A stretch of 64,000 nt of DNA from Rhodamnia argentea (Eukaryota; Streptophyta; Magnoliopsida; Myrtales; Myrtaceae), in contig NC_063154.1 of NCBI RefSeq assembly GCF_020921035.1, positions 5,642,001 through 5,706,000 on the forward strand. Reading direction: 5' to 3'. A model generated the notes under the pieces. It saw only the letters and a list, made by a program, of their open reading frames with translations. It was not told the origin of the DNA and searched no databases. How positions within the stretch are numbered: the first letter of the stretch is position 1; every line of letters starts with the position of its first letter. This document shows, one piece after another, positions 13,896-25,122 of this stretch. The translations under genes and the position numbers were made by a program.

Positions 13896-15225
13896 TACAT
13901 TTATAATAATGATTAGGGTTTGTTGAGGTGGGTCCCTTTGTATCATTATTCTTTTTTTTTTTTTGTCATTTTGTCATCATCAAGTCCTCTATACAATCCA
14001 AATAGCCACCCGTACATATGCAACTATAGAGACTCCATCTTTAACAGTAAAGTTAGATTATCAAAAGAGTTTAGGGTGTGCTAGAGAACTGCCAATGTTA
14101 CATTTGGAGCAAACTTGTTTAGACAGCCCTCGATTCTGTTATCACGCACAATGGACACTTTAAGTTAATCTTATCATCACGTACATTAAAAAAGGACAAA
14201 TACCATCCAAAACCCCAATTAGTACATTCAATGCCACATTAATAATCTTACTATAACATGCCCAATGAATCGCTAATTTGTGTTACTGATCAAAGCACGA
14301 TCACACGAGAAAATGTACCCATTGTCCACATATTAAGAACTTCCGATGAATGGCCTTGCAAGAATCAATTGTCTAAAACGTGTGCGAGGGAGTCTCGAGA
14401 GCGTTGTGCTTGAGAGAGGGAGAAACTGATGTTTCAAGGAAAAGCCAACGTATGTTTTTCTTCTTTTATGTTATCTCTAATTCAAAAAAGATAACTCACT
14501 ATTTAGAAACTTCCGCCAACCGCCTTTAATAACCTTCCTCTGGTAGCCGCCTTTCGGTAACCGCTCTCCGGTAATTGCCATTCGGTTTTAGCCAATTAGG
14601 GGCAAATCAATTAATTCTAATAGTTAGCAATTTCATCTAGCAAGGAGGAAAATGCTATTAAGCACTATCGACCGTCATGAGCCGTCTTTTTTTTCTGCCC
14701 TTTATAAATAAATCTCTTGCAATCAAGAACCCACTTTCCAAAGCAAAAAAAAAAAGGGCAGTTATAAGCTGAAGTCGTTGGGGCCGATTGGATTTGGATT
14801 TGGATCCGGTTGGTCAATTTTATTTATCTCATATGAGAGTGTGAAATTTGCGTGATGAATGATGGTGACACACTCGTTTCAATAAAAATAGATTTGCAGC
14901 TCGAAAAAAGAAAAGGACAATGTAACATGCTCCCAATGCATGTCTCTCGTTGAAAGCGTCCGTCCAGAAAGTTTGAATTTTCAACATTGTATTGCTTTTG
15001 GCGTGTGGAGTCGAATAACGTGTTCTAGGAACGAGCCTTTGGTCATAACTCATAACAAGCCGCCTTGGGCACGCACCAAAATCTATATAAACACCACCCT
15101 CCTCCATACAGTCCTCACAACTTCTCCAAATCTCCAAATTTGTTGACAAAACAGCCAATCTGAGATCACACATCAAGGAAGAAACAGAAAACTCCCGTCT
15201 GTTGGGAAGAGAGACGAAACCGGCA
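13896..15225. other. Spacer and promoter region of the LEA_2 gene
   Basis: Intergenic sequence without a recognised gene. The last 200 bases hold the core promoter and 5' UTR of the downstream LEA_2 gene. Confidence 0.5.
15083..15090 (+). promoter_or_regulatory. TATA box of the LEA_2 gene
   Basis: The sequence ctatataaac lies about 140 bases upstream of the ATG at 15226. That fits a TATA box with transcription starting some 30 bases further on and a 5' UTR of roughly 110 bases. Confidence 0.6.
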
Positions 15226-15816
15226 ATGTCGAAGGACAACGAGTCGCTGCACTACATGGACGAGGAGGCGAGGCGCAAGAAGAAGATGAAGTGGACGATC
15301 GGCATTGTCGCCTTCGTCATCTTCCAGGTAGTCCAAGCCCTCTTCTTCGTCCTTGTCATCATGAAGTTCAAGTCCCCCAAGTTCAGGGTTGCTGAGTTTG
15401 AGGTCCAGACCTTGACCGTCGGGACTCAGGCCTCGCCCTCGTTTGCCATGACCTTCGACGCCCCGATCCAGATCAAGAACACCAACTGGGGTCCCTTCAA
15501 GTACGGTGTTTCTACCATTAACTTCACCTATGGAGGTGTCCAAGTGGGACAAACGATCATTCCCAAGAGCAAAGCCAACTTCAAGTCCACCAAGAAGATC
15601 AATGCGCCCGTGGCCTTGAGTTCCAGTGCTTTGCCCAGCAGCTCGAACCTCGTGAGCGAATTGAGCTCGGGGATCATAACCTTGAACAGCCAAGGCGAGA
15701 TCAAAGGGAAGATAACAGTGATGTTCATGTTCAAGAAGACGAAGACATCCCAGATGAATTGCACCATGGCTATCAATACAACGACAAAGGCGGTCCAGTC
15801 CTTGTCGTGTAAATGA
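15226..15816 (+). CDS. LEA_2 (NDR1/HIN1-like) membrane protein, single exon
   Basis: A 196-residue protein of the plant LEA_2 / hydroxyproline-rich glycoprotein-like family, of the At1g64065 type. Residues 1-23 are a charged cytosolic tail with a basic stretch RRKKKMK. Residues 24-46 form one hydrophobic membrane segment. The rest is an extracytosolic LEA_2 beta-sandwich with motifs FDAPIQIKNTNWGPFKYG and FTYGGVQVGQ, plus N-glycosylation-type sites (NFT, NCT, NTT). The family sits in the plasma or other membranes and is linked to stress and defence; the exact role of this member is unknown. The start is the first ATG of the frame. The upstream in-frame codon TTG at 15202 is not a credible plant start. 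No intron, as is common in this family. Confidence 0.88.
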   Translation: MSKDNESLHYMDEEARRKKKMKWTIGIVAFVIFQVVQALFFVLVIMKFKSPKFRVAEFEVQTLTVGTQASPSFAMTFDAPIQIKNTNWGPFKYGVSTINFTYGGVQVGQTIIPKSKANFKSTKKINAPVALSSSALPSSSNLVSELSSGIITLNSQGEIKGKITVMFMFKKTKTSQMNCTMAINTTTKAVQSLSCK

Positions 15817-17377
15817 GAGATGCAAGTGTGTGATTTCTAAGTTAGGTGGCTTGTGTGTTTAGCGCTTGATTTCCAGTTGTTAGGTTTTAGTTTTCTCTCT
15901 CTCTTTTTTTTTGGTTATCTATGGATTATGTAGAATTCTGTAAACAATTATGGTTGGTTTTTCTGCCTTAATGCAATTTTACGTGACCCGATTGTACTTT
16001 CATAAATATTTTTGTATGGAGGGATTTGGGATAAATATTTGTCTAAAGTACTGTATTGTCTTAATTTTTTTGATAACCATATAAATGCAAACTGAAGTTT
16101 GTAAGTTTAGCAGCCCGACGGTGGAGTTCGCATTCGACAGGCGGTGAGAGGTTTAATAATCAATCATAATTGTATGACTGAGAAATTGTGGAGAACAAAA
16201 AAAAGGATGAGATCCAAAAACTCAATACACAAAAAAAAAATGTGTGTTTAGTCAGGATAATATATAGTCTTGTGAATTTGTCTAAGCTAGACATTCGGTT
16301 CAACTTTGGAAATAAGCTTTCGAGGAATACAAATACTTTTAGCCTAAGGAGCTTTGGGAAAATGCAAATGACGTTTGGCAAAAAATGCTTTGAAAAACAG
16401 TTTTGGGCTAACTATTAAATGACTGCTTAGAACCTAGTCGCCTTAAAGTTCGCTCTCCGTTAGTCTCGTGTTTGGGGTTGCCTTTTGATGCCGGGAAAAC
16501 TGAAGGATGATGACTGTCATTTGGGAATTAGTATCTGACAACGTGTTGCATGAACTAACTCATTGGACTGCTAAGGATCTTTTTCATAAGAAAATTGGAC
16601 TGGGATTGAGGAATATGTTAAATTTTGCTAATTTTGGCCTAAGAGCTCCCCACATTTGGAAAATCCACTAGAATCCCTGGTTTTGCCACAATCTCGCCCT
16701 AAGAATTTGGTAGATTTGCTGCGAGTCTTGGATAAATGAGACATGATTGCACATATTTGAGGTTCTTTGTAACTCGAATATTAATTAGTTTAGAGAAAAT
16801 GTGATACATGTGTATCGACTCGAAATTTTTGGTATTATTGCAATCGTTCTTCATTCGCTTAATGTTGGTGAAGGATTGTCGGTGATGACCATACTATCAC
16901 ATCAGCAATTTCCTACGAAAACTAATTGAAAAGAGCTGCATCGAAATTGCACGCAATGATTTAGGACTACAATGGAAAAATTGAAAAGTGTAGAATTAAA
17001 GTGATATTGACGATAAATTTAGGACTTATTAGATATTTTTCCCAAATTCAAAAAACCTTACGAAACCACACAAGAAGAAGCTAAATTTACCATATGCCTC
17101 GACAAAAATAGGCTCGAAACTAACGGCAGGTTGTCCCCTCCATATCATTAACATCGTCGACCACAAAGTGGTTCAGCGCTATCCTCGGCCTATTGTGCCT
17201 TAGTTCACTATTTTTGGTCACTTTTCTTTTTAGGCTCGGATCTGTCCAGGTTAAAAAACTAGCATTGACATTAAATACAGGTCTCTCCCCCAGCCGAGCC
17301 AACGTCGCATGAACTCTGCCCAGTTTCTCAGAACTCGTGGCAGGTTCAAAAGTGCCTTAGTTGAATAGGGTATAACA
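15817..17377. other. Spacer between the LEA_2 and pectate lyase genes
   Basis: The LEA_2 3' UTR occupies the first few hundred bases (T-rich, with aataaa-like signals). The remainder is AT-rich intergenic sequence in which I see no gene, and it includes the promoter of the pectate lyase gene. Confidence 0.5.
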
Positions 17378-19177
17378 ATGGTAAATATGAATAGAAACGT
17401 TTGCTTCTTCTTCTTCTTCTTCTTCTTCTTCTTGCCGTTCGCCGTCCTTGTACCGTCCATCCGAGCAAACATCGGGGAGTTCGATGAGTACCGGCAAAAG
17501 CGAGCAGAGGCGGCGCAGAAGGAGGCGTTCGATGCGTACGACCCCCATCCCGAGGCCGTCACCAGTTACTTCAACTTAAAAGTTGACAAGTGAGTCTCGA
17601 CATTTATGCCACAATGCATGTTGCTCGTCCATGGACGATATATATTATTATCATCATCATGTCGCTGAAAAATCTTTCGCGTGATTTAGAATATCTAGGA
17701 GCATAGACAAGATATTTGTGCAATGAACATCATGCATGAACGTACATATATAAAGTCTAGGAACGAACTAATGGCAAGAATACTTTTGTATAGGGCTGTG
17801 AAGGGCAACAACAGCACAAGAAGGCAGCTAGGAAAGTACAATGGGCCATGCTTGGCTACCAACCCTATCGACAGATGCTGGCGGTGCGACAAGGATTGGG
17901 CTCGCAACAGGCAGAAGCTCGCCGATTGCGTCCTTGGCTTCGGCAGGAAGACCCGTGGGGGCAAGTATGGGAGGTACTACGTCGTGACCGACCCGTCAGA
18001 CAACGACATGGTCAACCCTAAGCCGGGAACCTTACGCCACGCTGTGATCCAGAAGGGCCCGCTCTGGATCATCTTCTCCCGCAGCATGATAATCAAGCTC
18101 AACCAGGAGCTCATCATGACGAGCGACAAGACCATCGATGCCCGGGGGGCCAACGTCCACATTGCCTACGGCGCCGGCATCACCATCCAGTTCATCAAGA
18201 ACGTGATCATCCACGGACTCCACATCCACGACATCATCAAGGGCTCGGGGGGGCTGATCAGGGACGCGGTCGACCACGTCGGGCTCAGGACGGAGAGCGA
18301 CGGCGACGGCATCTCCATCTTTGGCGCAAGCAACGTGTGGATCGACCACGTGTCCATGTCGGCGTGCACGGATGGGCTCATCGATGCCATCCAAGGGTCG
18401 ACCGCCATCACCATCTCCAACTGCCATTTCACCAATCACAACGAGGTAACTAAAAATTACCCATCTGCGTCACCCCCTGAGAGAATCCAATCTGCTAAAC
18501 CTTTTAGCCAAATGGAGAAATTTTAACAAACAGTCGGTGGTTCCAATCTTGGGCGTTAGGTGATGTTGTTTGGGGCAAGTGATGGGTACTCACAGGACCA
18601 GATAATGCAAATCACAGTGGCATTCAATCACTTCGGGAGGGGATTGGTGCAGAGGATGCCGAGGTGCAGGTGGGGATTCTTCCATGTGGTCAACAACGAC
18701 TACACTCACTGGCTCATGTACGCCATTGGAGGCAGTCAACACCCCACCATCATAAGCCAGGGCAATAGATTCATTGCTCCTCCAAATGTGGCCTCTAAAG
18801 AGGTAAGCCTGATTAAAAACCATCTTCTCTCTTCTTCTTAAACAAAAGACGCAAGCATTCTTCATGGGATCATCGAAGTTCAGGAGACTTCTCTAGCAAA
18901 ATGAGCGACCCGTGAACTGATCTTCTCTCTGTTCGGGTCTCTGATGGATGAAGGTGACCAAGAGGGACTATGCAACGGAAGACCAGTGGAAGAACTGGCT
19001 GTGGAAGTCGGAGGGAGACCTGATGATGAACGGGGCGTTCTTCGTCACCTCCGGGAACCCGAAGGCGCAGCTCCCCTTCTCTCAGCGCGACATGATCAAG
19101 GCGAAGCCGGGGACGTACGTGACGCGGCTGACTCGCTTCTCCGGCGCGGTCGCGTGCAGAGTTGGCAAGCCCTGTTA

Positions 19178-19178
<1 letters not shown>
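17378..19178 (+). CDS. Pectate lyase-like protein, 4 exons
   Basis: Polysaccharide lyase family 1 enzyme that cleaves de-esterified pectin (polygalacturonate) in the cell wall by beta-elimination, Ca2+-dependent. Exons at 17378-17589, 17794-18445, 18560-18802 and 18954-19178 join in frame to 443 residues. Residues 1-30 are a signal peptide whose hydrophobic core is nine consecutive Phe. The mature part has the family-wide [11 protein letters not shown]ys motif, [15 protein letters not shown], the Ca2+-binding region [23 protein letters not shown], and the catalytic-Arg motif RMPRCRWG at about 320-327. It ends RVGKPC, typical of plant members. Asp-Ala-Arg-Gly replaces the usual Asp-Gly-Arg-Gly. 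All acceptors and donors are GT-AG. It looks intact. Confidence 0.93.
17405..17431 (+). repeat. (TTC)9 repeat coding for poly-Phe
   Basis: Nine perfect TTC codons in exon 1 of the pectate lyase gene encode Phe10-Phe18, the core of the signal peptide. As a microsatellite it can change length in steps of one residue without breaking the frame. Confidence 0.95.
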
Positions 19179-19211
<33 letters not shown>

Positions 19212-19994
19212 TTCTTAACATTTTTTGTCCTGTTTTCCCTTTTTTTGTTGCGAAACAGAGGCTCAGGTCGATTTTGGTGCTGTAATCCTCTACTTGGCAA
19301 TGGGGTTTTGGACACGAGAGCTCCTGATGCTAGTCTCTCTCTCTTCTTCTTCTTCTTCTGTTTGTGGGAGAACGTATAAGAAAGATGAGATGGGGCAAAT
19401 GCTGAAATTGTAACAAAAGAAAAGGAAGCATATGCTAATATAAAACATCTATAATTTTGCTTTTTTGACCATTTAAATCATGTCCGTGGAAGGGATTAGA
19501 TGACTATTTCATTTGGAAGGAAGTTGTGTTTGTATTTGTGGAAGCGAAAATGGATCATACACTTCGCAATCAGTAATTTACTGAGCACGTGCTTTTACTG
19601 TAACTTTTATTTCTTATTTGAATCTATTTTTCGTTACAGTTTGTCTGAATTTTTCAGGTTAGACTAGTCTTAGAATCGTCCGCCAGTATGTTGACATGTG
19701 TGCATAATGCGGGGAGCATGAGCAAAACGCCGACCGGGGATAAATTTGGGTTTGGAAATTAATTTTGAAGTTTTCGTGAGGCGAAATTTAATTTGAAATA
19801 ATTATCTGACCGGAGCATCAATTATTTTTTAATGGTAATAATCCAAAAGGAAGCAATAAATATATAAGAAACATCCAAATTAAAGTTAAGGTAATGTTTT
19901 CAGCCTCTTTGGCTTGGGAGGAGATAAAAGCACTGTACCCATCGTTTCTCTGCGTAACGCATCGCCACCGCCGAAGGGGAAGAAAGAGGCGACA
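19179..19994. other. Pectate lyase 3' UTR and WHY1 promoter
   Basis: Begins with a GA-rich simple repeat (about 19179-19210) just after the pectate lyase stop, in its 3' UTR. A (TCT)n stretch follows near 19340-19358. The remainder is AT-rich and leads to the WHY1 5' UTR. No further gene seen. Confidence 0.5.
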
Positions 19995-22900
19995 ATGCTT
20001 CAGCTACACATGCTGCCATCCTCTCCGGTTAGCTCCCCGAACCCTAGACTCCTCTGCTTCCGCGATTCGTCTTCCTCGCCACCACTACCACTCCGCGGTC
20101 ACAGTACCTTAAACCCTCGCAAAGCCTCTCGCGTCTCTCTGGCCCGAGCTCCCGATGGCCACTTCTCGTTGAAGTGCCGTCAGTCCGAGTACTTCGACCA
20201 GCAACAGAGGTTCGCGTCCTCGACGTCGTCGGATAATTCCACCTCCTTCTCTCCTTCCGGCGGAGGTAATTCGCGGTCTCTTTTCGTTAGCTGGCGTTGA
20301 ATGACGGAGGATGGAAGTTTCTATGGTTTTCCGGTTGTAGATGAAGGCTAGAGCAGATTCTTGAGGCTAGGGTTCGGCTGCAGTGCTACTGTCTGAATGT
20401 ATTTTGCTGGTAGCTTTACGAGTTGCGCATATCCTGGCAAGTCGAGAGTAAATTTATTCCTTGGTTCTCATTTATTGCTGTTAAGGACGGCCAGATAGAT
20501 GGAGCTAACCTAGTGACTATGGTTAACGGTATTTCTGAAATTTTTTCGCTGTCTCGGTTATTCAATTGCTAAGTCAGCGGCAAAGGCGTTCATTTGCTTT
20601 ATCTCTTTGAGAATGGAAGAGTGTGGCTTCCATGCAGCCATGACAGAGAAAATACTGTTGTTTGCTTTTCTGAAATTATGCTTCAGCAGCGCCAATGCTG
20701 GTTCTTTTGTGTGAGTTACTTTGGTTTCTTACGTGCAGCAGGAACAATGTCTCCAAAGGTTTTCGTCGGTCATTCCATATACAAAGGAAAGGCAGCACTG
20801 ACAGTGGAGCCCAGAGCTCCAGAATTCACTTCTTTAGATGTATGTTAAAGACTCTTTCTTTTTCTTATATGTCCCAAAAGTCCTGAGATATTTTTTTTCT
20901 CACCTTTAGAAGTTTTGGGTTAAATGGTGTAGTCAGGGGCATATAAACTATCTAGGGAAGGATTTGTGCTGCTTCAATTTGCCCCTGCGGCTGGCACACG
21001 AGTATATGATTGGAGCAGAAAGCAGGTGATCTATTCATTATTGCATCTCTGTAGCAGGGAATGTGGTTTCTTGATCTGCTACGTTTTAGATTGTTTCCGT
21101 AGTAAAATGTCTCTCCCTCTTTATGTTTCCTTCTATTTATTATTAGTGTTTGCCATTTGGGGATGCGGCATCGGTATTATTGAAGGCCTAAGGCCCTGAG
21201 CTTTTTAGTTTTGGCTTCAAATTCTATGCTTCCCAGTTCTTTTCCATTCTGCTATTCTTCTTTTGGCCTGCTTTTTTCCTCAATGGGTTTCACTTTCTCT
21301 AAATTGTTTCTGTAGTCACCTTATGTACGTTTAGTAAGTGCTTTTTGAAGGTAGCAAAGTACTGTATTCTTGCATATGGAACTGTTGCTGCAAATTATCA
21401 TCATGTGATTTATCACTTAGCAGTCACCAAATCAGCTTTGGTTGGTGTCAGGCAACCCTTTTTAATAAGGAAATAGTGACGTGAATTTGACAAATCATGC
21501 TGCTTCCCCCTTTCATTTTGTAAACTTTGAGAGATCTTAATAGAGCAAGGTTAGTGTTATTTGGTGGATTCTCAATCCTTCTTTGATTTTTGAGGTTCTA
21601 CTGATGGCTGGGGATGCTTTCCTCTAGGTGTTCTCATTATCCGTGACAGAAATTGGAAATCTTATTGCTCTAGGTCCAAGAGACTCCTGCGAATTTTTTC
21701 ACGATCCTTTTAAAGGAAAGAGGTATAATCTCGCTTACTTCTCATTTTCTGGAAGAAACATGTATTTGTGTGTGTAGTAGTTTTAAGCTGTGATAGCTTG
21801 AGTCGGGCCTTGGCTCTGGTAATTGCTGTCAGCTCTTGTAAGATACTGATGAATTTTAATAGAATCTAGAGACAAATTTTAGGTTTTACTGGTGCAGCAC
21901 AAGTTCTCTAGGTATTAATCACGTTGACATCTTTTATGGCTGATATTGCATATGAAATAGTGCATTGCTGAAAGTATCCGATTATTATGAATTCAGCAAT
22001 TAAATATAATATGGACTATTTTATTCTACATCAACTAATTTCTTATCTCTTCTATAAGGCAGAAAAGAGGAACCACTTCGCACAACTTGACTTCTATTTA
22101 CGTGTTCCATTGTATCGTGCAATGCTTAGGCTTTGCTTTTGGTCAAAGAGAAAAACTTAGGCTTCAATTTCAACTTTAGTGTTCTGAAGTTGATAGAAGC
22201 TGTTATACTTTTGCAGTGATGAAGGTAAAATAAGGAAGGTTTTGAAGGTGGAGCCCCTTCCAGATGGCTCGGGACACTTCTTTAATCTTAGTAATGTTCC
22301 GCTTTCTAAATCTCCGGGAACTGATATTTATGTGTTCTGTTACACTGCAAATGCTTGAAGTTCTTGCTATTCTTGATCAAACCATAAAGTATTCCCTCAT
22401 TTAATTGTAGCTATGAAGATTTATGATTCACAGCATTGTTTTATTTTTACATTTATGGGAGTCATTTGGAACTTGCTGAGCTCGCAATATATTAGCAAAA
22501 TTTAGAGATGCGAGGTGTTCAGTGACAACCAAGGCAGAGCTGGTTGATTAGTGGTAAGTCAATGGGGTCGCTTTAAGAATTCTATTACTATCTGCGGCTA
22601 ATCAATTAAAATTAATAGCTCTATAGTCAATGCTTGCTGTTTAAACCTGTGTGCTTGGTGGCATTAAGGTTAGGCTTCAGCACCACAAAATAAGGGTGGC
22701 ATGTCATATTGGCTATTTGTTTTCTGAGTGTAAAATTGTGTCCAGTCGTAAAGTGATAGTGACTAATCTTGCCAATTTTGGGTGAGGCATGTTCAAGTTA
22801 AATCTCCTGGCCTGGCTGTTTAATGTGTTATATTTGCCAACCTGCTGGACTTGAGCTTGAAAGCCATGCTATCAAGAAAGAAAACCAGTCCGTAGGGGTG

Positions 22901-25122
22901 TCAAAAATACCCAAACCGAACCAAACCGGATTTTTCGGGTCTTTCTGGGTCGGGTTCCTTCTGGTTTGGGTAATAGGTTTGAAAAAAATGGGTACATAAA
23001 CAGTTTCTGTTCGGGTACCCAAATCAAATTGAAACACTTTAAACCATACATCGTCTTTCTCCTAGAGAACGCCCTCCAAGAAAGTCTCCTTCACCATTGT
23101 CATTTCCACCTCATCCCAACCAGCACAGTGTTTCGGTTTGGGTCGTGGTTTGGATCGCGAACACACATGTACCAAACATGTTCAGGTCGGGTATCATGGA
23201 AACATGAACCTGCCCAAACTGTTGACACCCCTAGACGCCACATGTTCATGCCCTTCCTCTAAGTCAATTATAGGAGCTACTGTGATCTTGCCCAGTTAGT
23301 CATGCTTTAGTATCAAAGTGTCTTTTCATATCTTCTCAAGTATGATAATGCACAAGATACTCAATTCCCATGTGTTTGCATTTAATTATTAGAAATCTCA
23401 TATAGTATTTTTTATGTTTCCTTTTGATAAGTAAAGAGATTTTATTGCGAAATGGCACCAAGGGGGTGCAACCCATGTAAAGATCGATAGGGGAATTCAA
23501 AAATAAGGTCCAACAGGGACTGTAAGCTATCAATGTAATTTCCAGCACCATCGAAGATTAGTGTGAAAAACTCAAGATTTGGAGAACATTTCCCGTAAAA
23601 TGATTGATTATATCGCATAGAAAAATTAGCCAACAGAAAATATTTTCATTATTGGCAATATTTTTTCATTTATTTGTTTTTTTCAGCGATACAACCAATT
23701 ATTTTTTGGGAAACGTTCTCCAAATCTCGAGTTTTCCGTGAAACCAACGCACCCTTAATAGTGAAGGAGGTGTTTCTCTATTTTCAAGGGTTTTCCTATG
23801 CTAATCCTGCCAAAAGATTCAAAATATGGGAAGGTGGTATCAACAAGAAAGATTTCTATCTTTGGAAGAGTTCTGCATGTCCAAGAGTTGAATTCCCATC
23901 TTGACCAAACCGCCTGTTGCCCATTTGGCACCTACCAGAGAATATGCTGAGTTCCAAAGTTCCTTGGCCAAGTTACAATGAAGCAACCACTGTGAAACTG
24001 ATTCAGCCTTATTTTGAAAAGAAAAATCTATTTGCAAGTGCTTTCCCCTTCTTTGAATATTGTCCAACATGAAATTGTTTTCCCAAGCACCTTCCAAGTG
24101 AAGGATTCAACCTGAAGAGGTGATTCTGATTTTCAGATGACCTTCGAAGAGTTTCTGCATCACGCACCTCCTGATTTCCACTAATCAATTCCTGTAATAT
24201 GATACGACCGTTACGATCCCTCTTCCATGGACAAATTTAGACTAGTCAGAACGACTTTGTAAAGACAATAAGAAATATATCTTAGTTGCTTTTAGGGAGT
24301 GAAAAGATCTTTACGGAGGTCTCTGTGTGATCCAACCAAAGAGTTACTTCATCAAAAATATGTATCTTCGCAGGAATTATCTGAATCGTTGTCTAGTAGT
24401 TGCTTTGTTTCTTCATTCTTCACGCCACCCCTTGAGGCGTTAGAGCATTTGATGTTTGTTCTGTATCTCATTTTATTTTACCAGCTAATTATTTAAATGT
24501 CTAATATTTGTTTTATTTCTTTACTTTGACCTGATCTGCCATAGGTGTTCAGAATAAGCTCATGAATTTGGATGAGAGCATTTATATTCCTGTCACCAAG
24601 GCGGAATACACTGTCCTCATCTCGGCTTTCAATGTAAGATGAACATTCTTCTCTATGTTCTGCTTCATCTGTCTGGTTCTCCATCAATGATCTGGTATTG
24701 GCTGTTGCCTTCATCTCATCATAGTTTTATGATATCCCTCAATCTCAATTTCGTGATTGTGAGTGGATGGTCTTATGAAAATGCAGCGGAATGAGTAAAA
24801 TGAGATCGTTTTCTTGCTGCTTGTGATAGCCCAAGCAGAGTTCTTGATGCAGGAATTCTTATTTTCATTATAGAACTGATTAGTCTGATATATTTGCCGC
24901 GCTGGTTTCCTTCAATGAAGTTGGGCTTACATTTCAGTTATTCAATGATATTCTGCTGGTTAACCAAAATAAAAAAATGATATTCTGCTGTGTCGTGTGC
25001 AGTTCATACTGCCGTACCTTTTAGGTTGGCACGCCTATGCAAACACAATAAAGCCAAATGATCCAAACAGAGCAAACAATGCCAATTCACGATATGGAGG
25101 AGACTTTGAGTGGAGTAGATGA
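19995..25122 (+). CDS. WHY1: Plastid WHIRLY single-stranded-DNA-binding protein, 7 exons
   Basis: WHIRLY proteins bind single-stranded DNA as tetramers. WHY1-type members protect plastid DNA, sit in the plastid transcription complex (pTAC1) and can act as nuclear transcription factors. Exons at 19995-20265, 20742-20839, 20933-21025, 21628-21722, 22217-22290, 24545-24633 and 25003-25122 join to 279 residues; Arabidopsis WHY1 has 263. Residues 1 to about 70 are a Ser/Pro/Arg-rich plastid transit peptide. The WHIRLY domain starts at about 97 with [20 protein letters not shown] (105-110) is the DNA-binding and tetramer motif. The domain continues with [17 protein letters not shown] and [14 protein letters not shown], and the protein ends in an acidic-aromatic tail GGDFEWSR. 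The exon 2 acceptor is a cagcag tandem (NAGNAG) that can add one Ala. Intron 6 (2254 bp) holds transposon debris. Confidence 0.94.
22893..23233. mobile_element. hAT-like MITE in WHY1 intron 6
   Basis: Perfect 12-base terminal inverted repeats: TAGGGGTGTCAA at 22893 and its complement TTGACACCCCTA ending at 23233. The 341-bp interior is rich in 'aaaccgaacc/ggttcggg' text and has no ORF. Such ends are common in plant hAT-type MITEs. No clear 8-bp target duplication was found. Confidence 0.6.
23780..24335 (-). mobile_element. LINE 3' fragment (zf-RVT region) in WHY1 intron 6
   Basis: On the minus strand, 24097-23840 encodes a stretch with [10 protein letters not shown] and [16 protein letters not shown]. 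This is the pattern of the zinc-binding domain (zf-RVT) that follows reverse transcriptase in plant L1-type LINEs. Only this end is present, and stops bound it. A second copy lies at about 41470-42050. It is a dead fragment inside a host intron. Confidence 0.65.

Noticed and set aside
15202..15225. Upstream start for the LEA_2 protein
   Set aside because: The codon there is TTG, not ATG. The first ATG in frame is at 15226.
18446..18526. Continuation of pectate lyase exon 2 to an in-frame stop
   Set aside because: It is intron read-through. A GT donor at 18446 and the acceptor before 18560 restore the family sequence without gap.
22840..23262. Possible exon in WHY1 intron 6
   Set aside because: Open frames here fall inside a MITE with perfect inverted ends and do not match WHIRLY proteins. 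Exons 5 and 6 join cleanly without them.
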